This document shows positions 16,460-26,862 of a stretch of DNA of 37,249 nucleotides, in pieces. A program made the position numbers and the translations under genes. Below the pieces are notes generated by a model. It worked only from the letters and a program-made list of their open reading frames with translations, was not told the DNA's origin and made no database searches. Source of the stretch: an uncultured Erysipelotrichaceae bacterium (GTDB lineage Bacteria; Bacillota_I; Bacilli_A; RF39; UBA660); the NCBI GenBank assembly GCA_902789225.1, contig CADANC010000011.1:1-37249 (forward strand), given 5' to 3'. The stretch's first letter is position 1. The number at the start of each line of letters is the position of its first letter.

Positions 16460-17374
16460 TTACTCGTCAATTTTTTCAATTTTGTCATCTTCAATTATCT
16501 CTTCATTTTCTTTTAGTATTAAAGTAGTTTTATTTGGCTCTTCTACTTGTATTACTTCTTTATCTTTAGGTATTTTTATTTCTTCAACTTCACCTGAAGC
16601 ATTTATTATTAAACCTAAAGAGAATATATATGATAAGAAATATACCCAAATTAATAATACTAATAAGGAAGATAAACTTCCGTAGAAAACATCATATCTA
16701 ACAAAGTATGTTGTATATAAAGAATAAAATTCACTTACTATTATCCAACCTATTGTTGTGAATAATGCTCCTTTTGTTGTTGTACTACTTTTAATCTTTA
16801 TATCAGGAGCCATAACATATATTAGTTTAATATTTAAGTATAAAATAACAATCATTAACGGGAACTTAATTATTTGATATAAATTATAAAATACATTAAC
16901 AGAGTGTTTATCATTTACATTTGTTCTAATTGATTCAAATATTTGATCACCGAATACTGGAACTACTAACAAGAAAAGAAATAATCCTACTATTAACATT
17001 GTCATTAATACTGCTTTTACTCTTCTTGATAAAAAATCACGTGACTTTATATGATAAATCTCATTAGAAGTAATTATCATTGAGTGAGCTCCGTTAGAAG
17101 CTAATATAAATCCTAATATAAAAAATGTTATTATATTAAAATTTACTGTAGCTTGATCCATGTTATTTAATAATTTCATTACGTCTTTAGGAATTGCTTC
17201 ACCAAAAGCAATTTCTGTTAGAGGTATTCCTAATCTAGTTGCGATAACTCTAATTATTGCGACTAATGGAATAAGTGCCATAACAATAAAAAAAGCAAGT
17301 TGTCCTGGCAAAACTCTCATTTCTGGTGATGTAATCATATCAATCATTTTTTTTGCGAACTTCCTTGCTTTCAT
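16460..17374 (-). CDS. YihY/BrkB-family integral membrane protein
   Basis: This 304-residue membrane protein matches the YihY/virulence-factor BrkB family: an N-terminal amphipathic start, the MRVLPGQLAFFIVMALIPL segment (about 18-42), and about six hydrophobic segments in total. Others lie near 75-95, 119-141, 165-190, 203-222 and 230-258 (with LLVLLIWVYFLSYIFSLGLIINA split across the last). An acidic/basic cytoplasmic tail follows. The family's biochemical role is not settled, and older annotations as ribonuclease BN are not supported. GAGGAG precedes the ATG. It sits 11 bases after the GGDEF gene and upstream of the LTA-synthase-like gene, so an envelope role is plausible. Confidence 0.88.
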   Translation of the reverse strand: MKARKFAKKMIDMITSPEMRVLPGQLAFFIVMALIPLVAIIRVIATRLGIPLTEIAFGEAIPKDVMKLLNNMDQATVNFNIITFFILGFILASNGAHSMIITSNEIYHIKSRDFLSRRVKAVLMTMLIVGLFLFLLVVPVFGDQIFESIRTNVNDKHSVNVFYNLYQIIKFPLMIVILYLNIKLIYVMAPDIKIKSSTTTKGALFTTIGWIIVSEFYSLYTTYFVRYDVFYGSLSSLLVLLIWVYFLSYIFSLGLIINASGEVEEIKIPKDKEVIQVEEPNKTTLILKENEEIIEDDKIEKIDE

Positions 17375-17385
17375 TTATTCTCCTC

Positions 17386-19425
17386 TTATTTATATTCTTC
17401 TTTATTTGTAATCATTTCTAAAGTTGCTTCATTAATAGCGTCATCTAATGTTTTAATTGAGTCATTGATCATACTAAATCCTATAGCAGCACCAAACTCA
17501 TGTGGAAGTGATTTCATTTCTTTTGATAATTTCTTAGCATAAGTAGATACTTGTCTTTCACTATATCCTACTAAGTAAATTAAGAATTCATTTCCATCTG
17601 TTCTTATAATTTCACTATTTTCTAATTGAGTATTTACTAATACTCCTGCAGTTTTGATGATTAAGTCATCTCCTGCTTGATGTCCATAATTATCATTAAC
17701 ATATTTAACATTATTTAAATCTACTATTACTATTGCTTGTGGATAAATATCACATTCACTCCATTCAGGCATTTTAGCATTTAAATAATTTCTATTCTTA
17801 AGTGATGTTAACATATCTGTATATTTTTGTCTGTTTTCAATCTTTACTTTTTTAACTTTTTTCTTATGATTATGTACTAAATATATAATCCAGAATATTA
17901 ATAATGGTATAAATATTATACACAATATAATTATATAAGCTTGTATCATTGATGTATTTGCTAAGATAGATTGATGTAAGTTATCTAGACCTGTATTTCT
18001 ATAATTATAATAAGAATTAGTATTAATAATATAATTAAATAAATTATAGAAAGCAGTATCTGATTTTTTGATCATAAACTTATAATCATTCATCATAGTA
18101 TCTTTATAAATTAAAGTATAATCTTTAAATTTAGTATTTTGATAATGAGAATATACTTCAAAATCTACTAATATTAATCTATTTCCTGCATGTTTAACTA
18201 AATCTTTAATATTAGAATATGTTTTTATTTTAGCTCTTGAATTGTTAGAAACATAATTATATAGTGAGTCTTCTTGTAACATAGCAACGTTCTCACCTTT
18301 TAGTGATTCAAATGATGTTACAACATGTTTATCTTCTTCTTTTCCTAATACTACATAATCCTCTATAAATGTAGATACTGTAGGAACGTACTTTGTATTA
18401 TTGTAATTATAATAATCAAAGTAAATATCTACTTCACCCTTATCAATAGCTTCTTTTAAAGCTTTCTTTGAATTATATTTTTTTAGAGTAAAGTTTATTC
18501 CTGATAAACGTGATAATCTATTTACATATTCTCCTGCTATACCTGCAAGTTCTCCATTTACTTTTGATTCAAATGGAATGTTTTCAACATAACCATATAC
18601 ATAATTCTTACTTAATAATTCTGCTTTAGTCTTAGCATTTATTTCATTTTCTGACATATAATAATCTAAGTATTCTTTATTATATTCATCTATGTAGTTA
18701 TCATTTTTCCATTTTTTATAATATTTAGTAACAATTGTATTTAATTTGTCATTCTTATCAGATAATGTTAGAACTACTTGTTTCTTCATTTCTATTAAGA
18801 AATAATTAATTGTATAATTGTTTAATTTAATAGTTCTATCAAGATACATCATATGAGGAACTACTATCATATTAACTTCACCATTATCTAGTGCAGTATA
18901 TAATTCATCTATAGTATTATATGTTTTATATGATAATGCTTGTCCACTCTTTAAGTAGTAAGAAATTTCTTCTTGATCTTCTGTGAATACTCCAAGAGTA
19001 AGATTTTTCATATCTTTAATATGATTAATTCTTGTATGTTCTTTTCCGATTATTACATAATAATCATCGAATATTTTTAAATCTTTATCAGTTAATTTAG
19101 TTTCATTTGATAAGATTCTTATTCTATAATCTGTTCCTGTAGGTTGTGCACTTTTTTGATATGGATTTTTATCGAATTCTAGACCTATATTTTTTTCAAA
19201 ATCTTCTATGAAATCAAATAATACTCCTTGTCCATTCATTGCATATACAGGATAATCATTTACTATTTCAAAATAAACTTCTGAATCTTTGTTTTTTTCA
19301 ACCCATCTTTTTTCATTAACAGTTAATGAAGTATTTTTATTCTCTTTATTATAATATCCATAAATAATAAGAAAAGCTATTAAGGCTATTGCGATAGGTA
19401 TTAGTATTAATAATCTTTTCTTCAT
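17386..19425 (-). CDS. Membrane sensor: two SBP_bac_3-like domains, TM, degenerate GGDEF domain
   Basis: This is a 679-residue signalling protein. An N-terminal membrane segment (about 5-23) is followed by two extracellular substrate-binding-like domains (about 35-245 and 270-475), a second membrane segment (about 493-518) and a cytoplasmic GGDEF domain (about 535-675). The GGDEF domain keeps Asp569, Asn577-Asp578, Gly581-His582 and Gly585-Asp586, but the signature reads DGNEF (610-614) instead of GG(D/E)EF. The metal-binding third acid is therefore Asn, and no RxxD inhibitory site is seen. It may bind nucleotide or c-di-GMP precursors without making c-di-GMP; this is inference. The ATG at 19425 is two bases after the preceding gene's stop, indicating translational coupling. 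It is cotranscribed with BrkB-like and LTA-synthase-like genes. Confidence 0.88.
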   Translation of the reverse strand: MKKRLLILIPIAIALIAFLIIYGYYNKENKNTSLTVNEKRWVEKNKDSEVYFEIVNDYPVYAMNGQGVLFDFIEDFEKNIGLEFDKNPYQKSAQPTGTDYRIRILSNETKLTDKDLKIFDDYYVIIGKEHTRINHIKDMKNLTLGVFTEDQEEISYYLKSGQALSYKTYNTIDELYTALDNGEVNMIVVPHMMYLDRTIKLNNYTINYFLIEMKKQVVLTLSDKNDKLNTIVTKYYKKWKNDNYIDEYNKEYLDYYMSENEINAKTKAELLSKNYVYGYVENIPFESKVNGELAGIAGEYVNRLSRLSGINFTLKKYNSKKALKEAIDKGEVDIYFDYYNYNNTKYVPTVSTFIEDYVVLGKEEDKHVVTSFESLKGENVAMLQEDSLYNYVSNNSRAKIKTYSNIKDLVKHAGNRLILVDFEVYSHYQNTKFKDYTLIYKDTMMNDYKFMIKKSDTAFYNLFNYIINTNSYYNYRNTGLDNLHQSILANTSMIQAYIIILCIIFIPLLIFWIIYLVHNHKKKVKKVKIENRQKYTDMLTSLKNRNYLNAKMPEWSECDIYPQAIVIVDLNNVKYVNDNYGHQAGDDLIIKTAGVLVNTQLENSEIIRTDGNEFLIYLVGYSERQVSTYAKKLSKEMKSLPHEFGAAIGFSMINDSIKTLDDAINEATLEMITNKEEYK

Positions 19426-19427
19426 AA

Positions 19428-19880
19428 CTATCTATCCTTTGTCCATGAAATTGTATTTTTACCATAATGCATGTAGCCAATTATTGGGAATTGTGTATTT
19501 TCTTTATTTGCTGATGAATACATTATTTGAATATCATATACTTTTCTAATATCTTCACTAAATGATTCTGCAATTTCTTGTCCTGTTCCTTTAGCTTGAT
19601 CACGTGTAGTTTCTACATTGCAAGTAACCATTATTTCAATGATTCTTCCTTGTACTCTTACAGTAACATTATCAGCAATATTTCCTAATTTTTCTTTTAA
19701 TATTTTTGTTGCTTCATCTGTATTAACATTTACATTTTCAACAACTTCTAATCTATCTCCATAAATTGCTTTATTATCAACATTTTTCATTATTTTAGTT
19801 AAATAAAAATATACAAATACGAATAATACTATTATTACTAATAATAATGTTATGTTTTTGTGTTTCTTAAAAAACTTCAT
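19428..19880 (-). CDS. Small membrane-anchored uncharacterised protein, first gene of the envelope operon
   Basis: I do not recognise this 150-residue protein. It has a basic start (MKFFKKHKN), one membrane segment (about 9-28) and an extracellular domain with alternating helix and strand (TDEATKILKEKLGNIADNVTVRVQGRIIEIMVTCNVETT). It ends with ISWTKDR. AGGATG precedes the ATG. The start lies behind a near-consensus promoter and the stop is two bases before the sensor gene, so the two proteins are likely made together. It could be a partner of the sensor, but only position supports this. Confidence 0.75.
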   Translation of the reverse strand: MKFFKKHKNITLLLVIIVLFVFVYFYLTKIMKNVDNKAIYGDRLEVVENVNVNTDEATKILKEKLGNIADNVTVRVQGRIIEIMVTCNVETTRDQAKGTGQEIAESFSEDIRKVYDIQIMYSSANKENTQFPIIGYMHYGKNTISWTKDR

Positions 19881-19901
19881 ATCATCACATCCTACTATCT
19901 A

Positions 19902-19930
19902 ATTATACACTAAGTAAATATCAATTTCAA
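19902..19930 (-). promoter_or_regulatory. Sigma-A-type promoter of the five-gene envelope operon
   Basis: On the minus strand TTGAAA (19930-19925), a 17-base spacer and TATAAT (19907-19902) stand about 20 bases before the ATG at 19880. No terminator is visible between gatB and this promoter, so some readthrough from gatCAB is possible. Confidence 0.75.
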
Positions 19931-19937
19931 TTTACAA

Positions 19938-21362
19938 TTAATTATCTAATTTATCTTTTAAGATTGACATTACTAGAGCTGGATTAGCTCCTCCTTTAGT
20001 CTCTTTCATTATTTGTCCCATTAGATATTTAATTGCTCTATCATGACCATTCTTATAGTCGTTTACTGATTCAGGATTAGCATCAATTATTTTATCAACA
20101 ACTTCTGTTAATAAGTTTTCATCAGTAATATTTTGAACATCTGATGAAGAAATAATCTTTTCAATTGAATCTTCTTTAGTCATAATAGTTTCTAAAATAT
20201 CTTTTAAATTCTTACTAGAAATAGTTTTATTAGAAACATTATTAACTAAATCTATAAATCTTTCAATATTTAGAGTTGTTTCTTCAATTGTCTTTTCTTC
20301 TTTATTTAAATATGCTGAAATATCTCCTAATAATAAATTAGCTGCTACTTGAAAGTCTATTTTTTCATCTAATAAATCATTTATATAATCTGATAAATCT
20401 CTATTTTGTACTAATTTATTTGAATTTATTTCTGATATTCCTAATTCAATATATTTTTCTCTTCTTTCATCAGGTAACATTGGAATAGTCTTTTTAACAT
20501 TTTCAATCATTTCATCAGTTATTTCTACAAATGGGATATCTGGTTCAGGGAAATATCTATAATCATTTCCTGTTTCTTTTACTCTCATTAGAACTGTATC
20601 ATTTAATTTTGAATCAAATCTACGAGTTTGTTCTTTAAATGATTCATTATTATCAAGCATCTTTTCTTGACGAGCTATTTCTTTTTCTAGTGATAATTTT
20701 ACATTAGAAATTGAACCTATATTTTTAATTTCTACTTTTGTTCCAAATGGATCAGATTCTTTCTTTCTAAGTGAAATATTAGCATCTGCTCTCATTGATC
20801 CTTCTTCCATCTTACAGTCAGATACATCTGTATAGAATAATAATTCTCTTAATTTTTCTAGGTATAGTTTTGCCTCATTTGGTGTAGTCATACATGGTTT
20901 TGTAACTATTTCTATTAAAGGTACTCCTGCTCTATTAAAGTCTAGATAAGTATTATCTTTTCTATGAGTAGATTTACAAGTATCTTCTTCAATATGCATT
21001 TCTTCAATGTATATTTTTTTCATTACTCCATCGTCATTTATTTCTACATAGCCATCATATCCTATAGGTGTATCATTTTGAGTAATTTGATAATTCTTTG
21101 GATTGTCTGGATAGAAATAATTTTTTCTATCAAAATGCATTTTTCTTCTTATTTTACAATTAAGTACAGTTGCTGCTTTAATTCCTAAATTAATTACTTC
21201 TTCATTTAGAGTTGGAAGTGTTCCTGGATATCCTAAGTCTACTACATTAGTTAAAGAGTTAACTACGCTTCCATAACCATTACGTGAATTAGAAAAAATC
21301 TTAGTATTAGTTTTTAATTCTACATGTACTTCAATTCCTATGGTAGGTAAATATTTACTCAT
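19938..21362 (-). CDS. gatB: Asp-tRNA(Asn)/Glu-tRNA(Gln) amidotransferase subunit B
   Basis: GatB phosphorylates and amidates mischarged Glu-tRNA(Gln) or Asp-tRNA(Asn), using ammonia delivered by GatA. The 474 residues show the family's N-terminal TIGIEVHVELKT, the central DYRYFPEPDIPFVEI, the SMRADANISLR motif, and the tail domain with GGANPALVMSILKDKL. A frame extension begins in gatA at 21377, but GGAGGTGA lies just before the ATG at 21362, which is the true start. gatB overlaps gatA by eight bases, with its ribosome site inside the end of gatA. Full length with no visible damage. Confidence 0.97.
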   Translation of the reverse strand: MSKYLPTIGIEVHVELKTNTKIFSNSRNGYGSVVNSLTNVVDLGYPGTLPTLNEEVINLGIKAATVLNCKIRRKMHFDRKNYFYPDNPKNYQITQNDTPIGYDGYVEINDDGVMKKIYIEEMHIEEDTCKSTHRKDNTYLDFNRAGVPLIEIVTKPCMTTPNEAKLYLEKLRELLFYTDVSDCKMEEGSMRADANISLRKKESDPFGTKVEIKNIGSISNVKLSLEKEIARQEKMLDNNESFKEQTRRFDSKLNDTVLMRVKETGNDYRYFPEPDIPFVEITDEMIENVKKTIPMLPDERREKYIELGISEINSNKLVQNRDLSDYINDLLDEKIDFQVAANLLLGDISAYLNKEEKTIEETTLNIERFIDLVNNVSNKTISSKNLKDILETIMTKEDSIEKIISSSDVQNITDENLLTEVVDKIIDANPESVNDYKNGHDRAIKYLMGQIMKETKGGANPALVMSILKDKLDN

Positions 21363-22794
21363 TAGTATCACCTCCAAAGTTTATTTTTTCTTCTAAGAAA
21401 CTAGCTAATTGATATATTTTTGCCTCTTCATATTTTGGAGCAATTATTTGCATACCTATTGGCATATTATCTTTAGATAGGCCTATTGGTATATTTAATC
21501 CTGGAATTCCAGCCATATTTACTGGAATAACTAAAACATCATCCATAAATGATTTAGATGGATCATCCATTGGATCATCTAAATTATAAGCAGTTGTTGT
21601 TGTAGTTGGTCCAATAATATAGTCATACTTTTCAAACACTTTATCAAATTCTTTAGCAATATCATCTCTAATAGATAGAGCTTTGTTGTAATAGATTTTT
21701 GCATTTTCTCCACTTAGTAAGTATGAACCAACCATAATTCTTCTTTTTACTTCTGCTCCGAAGCCTCTGCTTCTTGTTTTTACATATAAATCATAGATAT
21801 TTTCTGGATTTTCATAAGAAGATCCGTATCTAATTCCATCAAATCTTGCTAGATTAGATGATGCTTCACCCATAGCAATAATTTGATATAGAGTAACTGC
21901 TTTATCAATATATTTCATATCAATATAATCTACTTTAATTTTATTATCTTCTAATATCTTTATTGTTTCTTTTACTTTTTCTCTAATTTCATCTGAGACA
22001 ATATCTGACATAAAGAAGTTAGGTACTGCGACTTTAACATCTTTTAAAGGTTTTCCTATTAATCTTGTGAAATCTTCATCTGTTTCAATTGATGTTAAGT
22101 CTTTATTGTCTTTTCCAGATAAAACATTTAAAAGTAGTGCATTATTATAAACATTATTAGTCATTGGACCTATTTGATCTAGACTTGATGCGAATGCAAT
22201 TAGACCATAACGTGATACTCTACCATAAGTTGGCTTCATTCCTACAAGTCCTGTATATGAAGCAGGTTGTCTGATTGATCCACCTGTATCACTACCTAGA
22301 GCAAATAATACATCACCTGCTGCTACAGTAGTTGCACTTCCTCCTGATGATCCTCCGGAAATCTTATCATGATTCCATGGATTCTTTGGAGCTCCAAAAT
22401 ATGAAGTTCTTGATGAAGAACCCATAGCAAATTCATCCATGTTTGTTTTTCCTATGATAATCATGTTCTTTTCATTAATCTTTTCTACTACAGTAGCATC
22501 ATATATAGGAACAAAATTTTCTAAAATATGAGATGCTGCCGTTGTACGTAGGCCTTTTGTACAAATATTATCTTTAACAGCTATAGGAATACCAAATAAT
22601 AAATTATCTACTTCAATTGATTCTAATTCTTTAGCCTTCTTATATGCTTCTTCTTTATTTAGAGTAATATATGCATTTAAATCTTTATTAGCTTCAATAG
22701 ATGCATATACTTCATCTAATAAGTCTGTTGGCTTAATCTTTTTATCTTTTAATAATTTATTTATCTCTTTGATTGGTTTGTTTAGATATTTCAT
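21355..22794 (-). CDS. gatA: Asp-tRNA(Asn)/Glu-tRNA(Gln) amidotransferase subunit A
   Basis: GatA is the amidase that releases ammonia from glutamine (or asparagine) for GatB. The 479 residues carry the amidase signature with the Ser-cisSer-Lys triad: the Lys in AVKDNICTKG, one Ser in GGSSGGSATTVAAG and the nucleophile Ser in SDTGGSIRQPAS. The tail NMAGIPGLNIPIG is typical. The frame extends to 22821 inside gatC, but GAAGGTG precedes the ATG at 22794, one base after the gatC stop, which gives the normal family N-terminus MKYLNKPIKEINKLL. Middle gene of gatC-gatA-gatB. Confidence 0.97.
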   Translation of the reverse strand: MKYLNKPIKEINKLLKDKKIKPTDLLDEVYASIEANKDLNAYITLNKEEAYKKAKELESIEVDNLLFGIPIAVKDNICTKGLRTTAASHILENFVPIYDATVVEKINEKNMIIIGKTNMDEFAMGSSSRTSYFGAPKNPWNHDKISGGSSGGSATTVAAGDVLFALGSDTGGSIRQPASYTGLVGMKPTYGRVSRYGLIAFASSLDQIGPMTNNVYNNALLLNVLSGKDNKDLTSIETDEDFTRLIGKPLKDVKVAVPNFFMSDIVSDEIREKVKETIKILEDNKIKVDYIDMKYIDKAVTLYQIIAMGEASSNLARFDGIRYGSSYENPENIYDLYVKTRSRGFGAEVKRRIMVGSYLLSGENAKIYYNKALSIRDDIAKEFDKVFEKYDYIIGPTTTTTAYNLDDPMDDPSKSFMDDVLVIPVNMAGIPGLNIPIGLSKDNMPIGMQIIAPKYEEAKIYQLASFLEEKINFGGDTNE

Positions 22795-22795
22795 A

Positions 22796-23110
22796 TTAAG
22801 CACCTTCACTTTCATTTTCATTAATTACAGTAGGTACTGCTATATAATTAGCTGTATGATGTGGAGCATTTAATAATACTTCTTTTGGATCTAACATAGG
22901 TCCTTCTACATCACTTCTTAAAGTAGTATTATTTGTCCATGGAGCAATCATAATTTCATCATCATAGTTTTCTACTTCATTAATTTTTTCAACATCATCT
23001 AATAATTTTTTTAATTCTACTTGGTACTTTTCTAATTCTTCTTTTGTAACTTCTATACGAGCAAGATCAGCTACATGAAGAACTTCTTCTTTAGTTAATT
23101 TGTTTTTCAT
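22796..23110 (-). CDS. gatC: Asp-tRNA(Asn)/Glu-tRNA(Gln) amidotransferase subunit C
   Basis: This small stabilising subunit wraps around GatA and GatB. Its 104 residues start with LTKEEVLHVADLARIEVTKEE, the family's usual helical opening (normally HVAkLARL), and end in the LRSDVEG...LNAPHHTANYIAVPTVI segment that inserts between the partners. AAGGAG precedes the ATG. It is the first gene of the unit, behind an extended -10 element and after the terminator at 23169-23189. Confidence 0.95.
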   Translation of the reverse strand: MKNKLTKEEVLHVADLARIEVTKEELEKYQVELKKLLDDVEKINEVENYDDEIMIAPWTNNTTLRSDVEGPMLDPKEVLLNAPHHTANYIAVPTVINENESEGA

Positions 23111-23134
23111 AAGGTACTCCTTTCGACTTTTATT

Positions 23135-23143
23135 ATTATATCA
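23135..23143 (-). promoter_or_regulatory. Extended -10 promoter of gatCAB
   Basis: The minus strand reads TGATATAAT about 25 bases before the gatC ATG. TTGATA lies further upstream, but the spacer of 20 bases is too long, so the extended -10 probably carries the promoter. Confidence 0.5.
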
Positions 23144-23168
23144 CACTTGTCTATATTATATATCAAAA

Positions 23169-23189
23169 AAAGGATATATAATATCCTTT
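23169..23189 (-). terminator. Intrinsic terminator of the OB-fold membrane protein gene
   Basis: A perfect nine-base stem (AAAGGATAT / ATATCCTTT on the minus strand) with a three-base loop is followed by a run of T. It begins at the stop codon of the 23189-23953 gene. Confidence 0.8.
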
Positions 23190-23953
23190 TAACTTTGTTT
23201 TCCTGCAAAACAATATTTCATTGTAACTGTATTTGGAATAGTATCTGAGTGTCTTGCAAAACCTGTTACTGTTCCTATTACTCTTACATAGTCTCCAGAT
23301 TCATATGTTTCAATATCATTATCTTCTTCAGCCATGTAACATTCAATATCAATTGTATATTTATCTCCTTCATCAGAAAACTCTAATACAATCTTATTAT
23401 TTTTAGTATCAACAGATTTAACTACTCCACTAATTCTTATGAATTTCTTATAATATCTAGATAGTGCTTTTTCTGGATTTTCTTCAAATTCAATTGCTAA
23501 ATCAAGATCTGTTACATTTAATGGCTCTGTATAATATTTAAGATTCCATAAACCTACTTCTGAATCTCTTCTACCTTGAATTTGGTGATATTTAATAACT
23601 TTATATCCTAAACCATAATAAACCTTAGTTCCTCCATCCCCATAAGTCTTAGTATGGATTGCAAAGAAAGGCCCTTTATTATATTTAGAAACACTTACTA
23701 TATCAACTACAATTAAACATATTAATACTATTATAGTAATAAATATTATATTTAATATTTTCTTAGTATTAACTTTCTTTTTCTTTTTAAATTTTGCTTT
23801 TTTAACTATCTTCATTTTAGAAATATCTTGTTCAGAATTTTCTATTGGTGTAAGTAGTGGTTCATCAGTATATGCTATTTCTTCATCAATTTTCTTTTGT
23901 ATTTTTTTGACTTTTGAAGCTTTGTCTTTAGATAACTTTTTTTCTTTTGCCAT
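23189..23953 (-). CDS. Membrane protein with possible C-terminal OB-fold
   Basis: This 254-residue protein has a long charged, Lys-rich cytoplasmic N-terminus (about 1-64), one membrane segment (about 65-88) and an extracellular part. A segment with FFAIHTKTYGDGGTKVYYGLGYKVIKYHQ is followed at about 170-248 by RISGVVKSVDTKNNKIVLEF and YVRVIGTVTGF, which look like the strands of an OB-fold (tRNA_anti-like type). I cannot name it further. Two Cys (CYMAEE, YCFAGK) are near the C-terminus. It is a single-gene unit with a near-consensus promoter, an inverted repeat over the -35 element and its own terminator. Confidence 0.75.
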   Translation of the reverse strand: MAKEKKLSKDKASKVKKIQKKIDEEIAYTDEPLLTPIENSEQDISKMKIVKKAKFKKKKKVNTKKILNIIFITIIVLICLIVVDIVSVSKYNKGPFFAIHTKTYGDGGTKVYYGLGYKVIKYHQIQGRRDSEVGLWNLKYYTEPLNVTDLDLAIEFEENPEKALSRYYKKFIRISGVVKSVDTKNNKIVLEFSDEGDKYTIDIECYMAEEDNDIETYESGDYVRVIGTVTGFARHSDTIPNTVTMKYCFAGKQS

Positions 23954-23981
23954 AAGTATTCAATCCCTTCAATTCCTGCAT

Positions 23982-24010
23982 ATTATAACACTTTTAACAT
24001 TATTTGTAAA
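23982..24010 (-). promoter_or_regulatory. Sigma-A-type promoter of the OB-fold membrane protein gene
   Basis: On the minus strand TTTACA (24010-24005), a 17-base spacer and TATAAT (23987-23982) lie about 30 bases before the ATG at 23953. Confidence 0.75.
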
Positions 24011-24019
24011 GTTTTACAA
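24004..24019. promoter_or_regulatory. Inverted repeat TTGTAAAGTTTTACAA over a -35 element (possible operator)
   Basis: This perfect 7-2-7 palindrome covers the -35 hexamer of the promoter at 23982-24010. Its position suggests a repressor site. It also lies just after ligA, but the loop of two bases and the lack of a T run argue against a terminator. Confidence 0.4.
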
Positions 24020-24040
24020 TAATTAGAGTTTTATTCTTTT

Positions 24041-26035
<1,995 letters not shown>

Positions 26036-26040
26036 TCATT

Positions 26041-26802
26041 TTATTTATTTAATTGTTTCTTTTTTACACTATCTTTTTTAGATTTAGGTATTTTATTTAA
26101 TAGTTTATTAAAATATTTATCATCTATTAATAATATAGGTCTACTAATTTCTTGGATAAATGATAAACCGTCAATTCCAGCATCATCAAATCTTTCAATA
26201 ATATAATTTAGGTTTCCTTCGAAATATGCTTTTTCCATTTCTTCTCTTCCAATAAATTCTTCTATTCTTGATGCTAATAATACTTCTTTTTTATAATATT
26301 CATTATCCGTACATTTAAAATATCTTTTTGTTAAAAGTTCAGTATATCCTTCATTTAATAATGAACCTATTTCAGTTTTTGAAAAAGATGTTTTTATTTC
26401 AGTTAAAAATCCTGACACTTTTTTATCTTTACTAATATAAGATGAAGTCATATGTAATAATTCATGATATAGAGTTTCTCTAAATTCAGGAGATAATTCA
26501 TATTCTCCTGTTTTAGGTAAATAAACTAATAATACATTATTATCACTATAATATTTTCCAGTATGTTCATCATATTCATCTCTAGAAATATAAATTTCTA
26601 ATGAAGATAATTTGTCTAAAAAGTTAGGTATTGTATATGGTAATTTTTCAGATAATGTTAAATAGAAATTTGCTACATCACCATTTAGTTCTTCAAAGTT
26701 TCTTTGTAATACTTCTTCCCCTCTAATTGATGAAGGAGTATTTTTTACTCTTAGTTTTGATAATAATTCTTCTCTTCTTTTTAACTTGTATTTTTCAAAC
26801 AT
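26041..26802 (-). CDS. Putative zinc metalloprotease-like protein (HExxH)
   Basis: This 253-residue protein has no signal peptide or membrane segment. It shows LYHELLHMTSS at about 112-121 (HExxH, His113, Glu114, His117) and a downstream NEGYTELLTKRYF at about 150-162, whose Glu could be the third zinc ligand as in gluzincins. This supports a metallopeptidase-like fold; the substrate is unknown. A frame extension begins at 26820, but GGGAGGGG lies directly before the ATG at 26802. The protein is otherwise unfamiliar. It precedes ligA and is probably on the same transcript, which starts near a hairpin (see findings). Confidence 0.75.
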   Translation of the reverse strand: MFEKYKLKRREELLSKLRVKNTPSSIRGEEVLQRNFEELNGDVANFYLTLSEKLPYTIPNFLDKLSSLEIYISRDEYDEHTGKYYSDNNVLLVYLPKTGEYELSPEFRETLYHELLHMTSSYISKDKKVSGFLTEIKTSFSKTEIGSLLNEGYTELLTKRYFKCTDNEYYKKEVLLASRIEEFIGREEMEKAYFEGNLNYIIERFDDAGIDGLSFIQEISRPILLIDDKYFNKLLNKIPKSKKDSVKKKQLNK

Positions 26803-26822
26803 TTTAACCCCTCCCCACAAAG

Positions 26823-26854
26823 AAAAATAAGTAATAATTCTATTACTTATTTTT
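26823..26854 (-). terminator. Hairpin: terminator of the nucleotidyltransferase gene and/or 5' leader hairpin
   Basis: A perfect 14-base stem (AAAAATAAGTAATA / TATTACTTATTTTT) with a four-base loop ends in T residues. It lies between the nucleotidyltransferase gene and the metalloprotease-like gene. The promoter at 26863-26891 stands upstream of it, so the hairpin is also at the 5' end of the next transcript. Confidence 0.75.
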
Positions 26855-26862
26855 ATGGGTAT

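Noticed and set aside
16460-17374. Annotation of the BrkB-like gene as ribonuclease BN
   Set aside because: The sequence is a multi-pass membrane protein without metal-dependent nuclease motifs; the RNase BN label for this family is an old misassignment.
23111-23168. T-box or riboswitch leader before gatCAB
   Set aside because: The space between the upstream terminator and gatC is under 60 bases and holds only a promoter and ribosome site.
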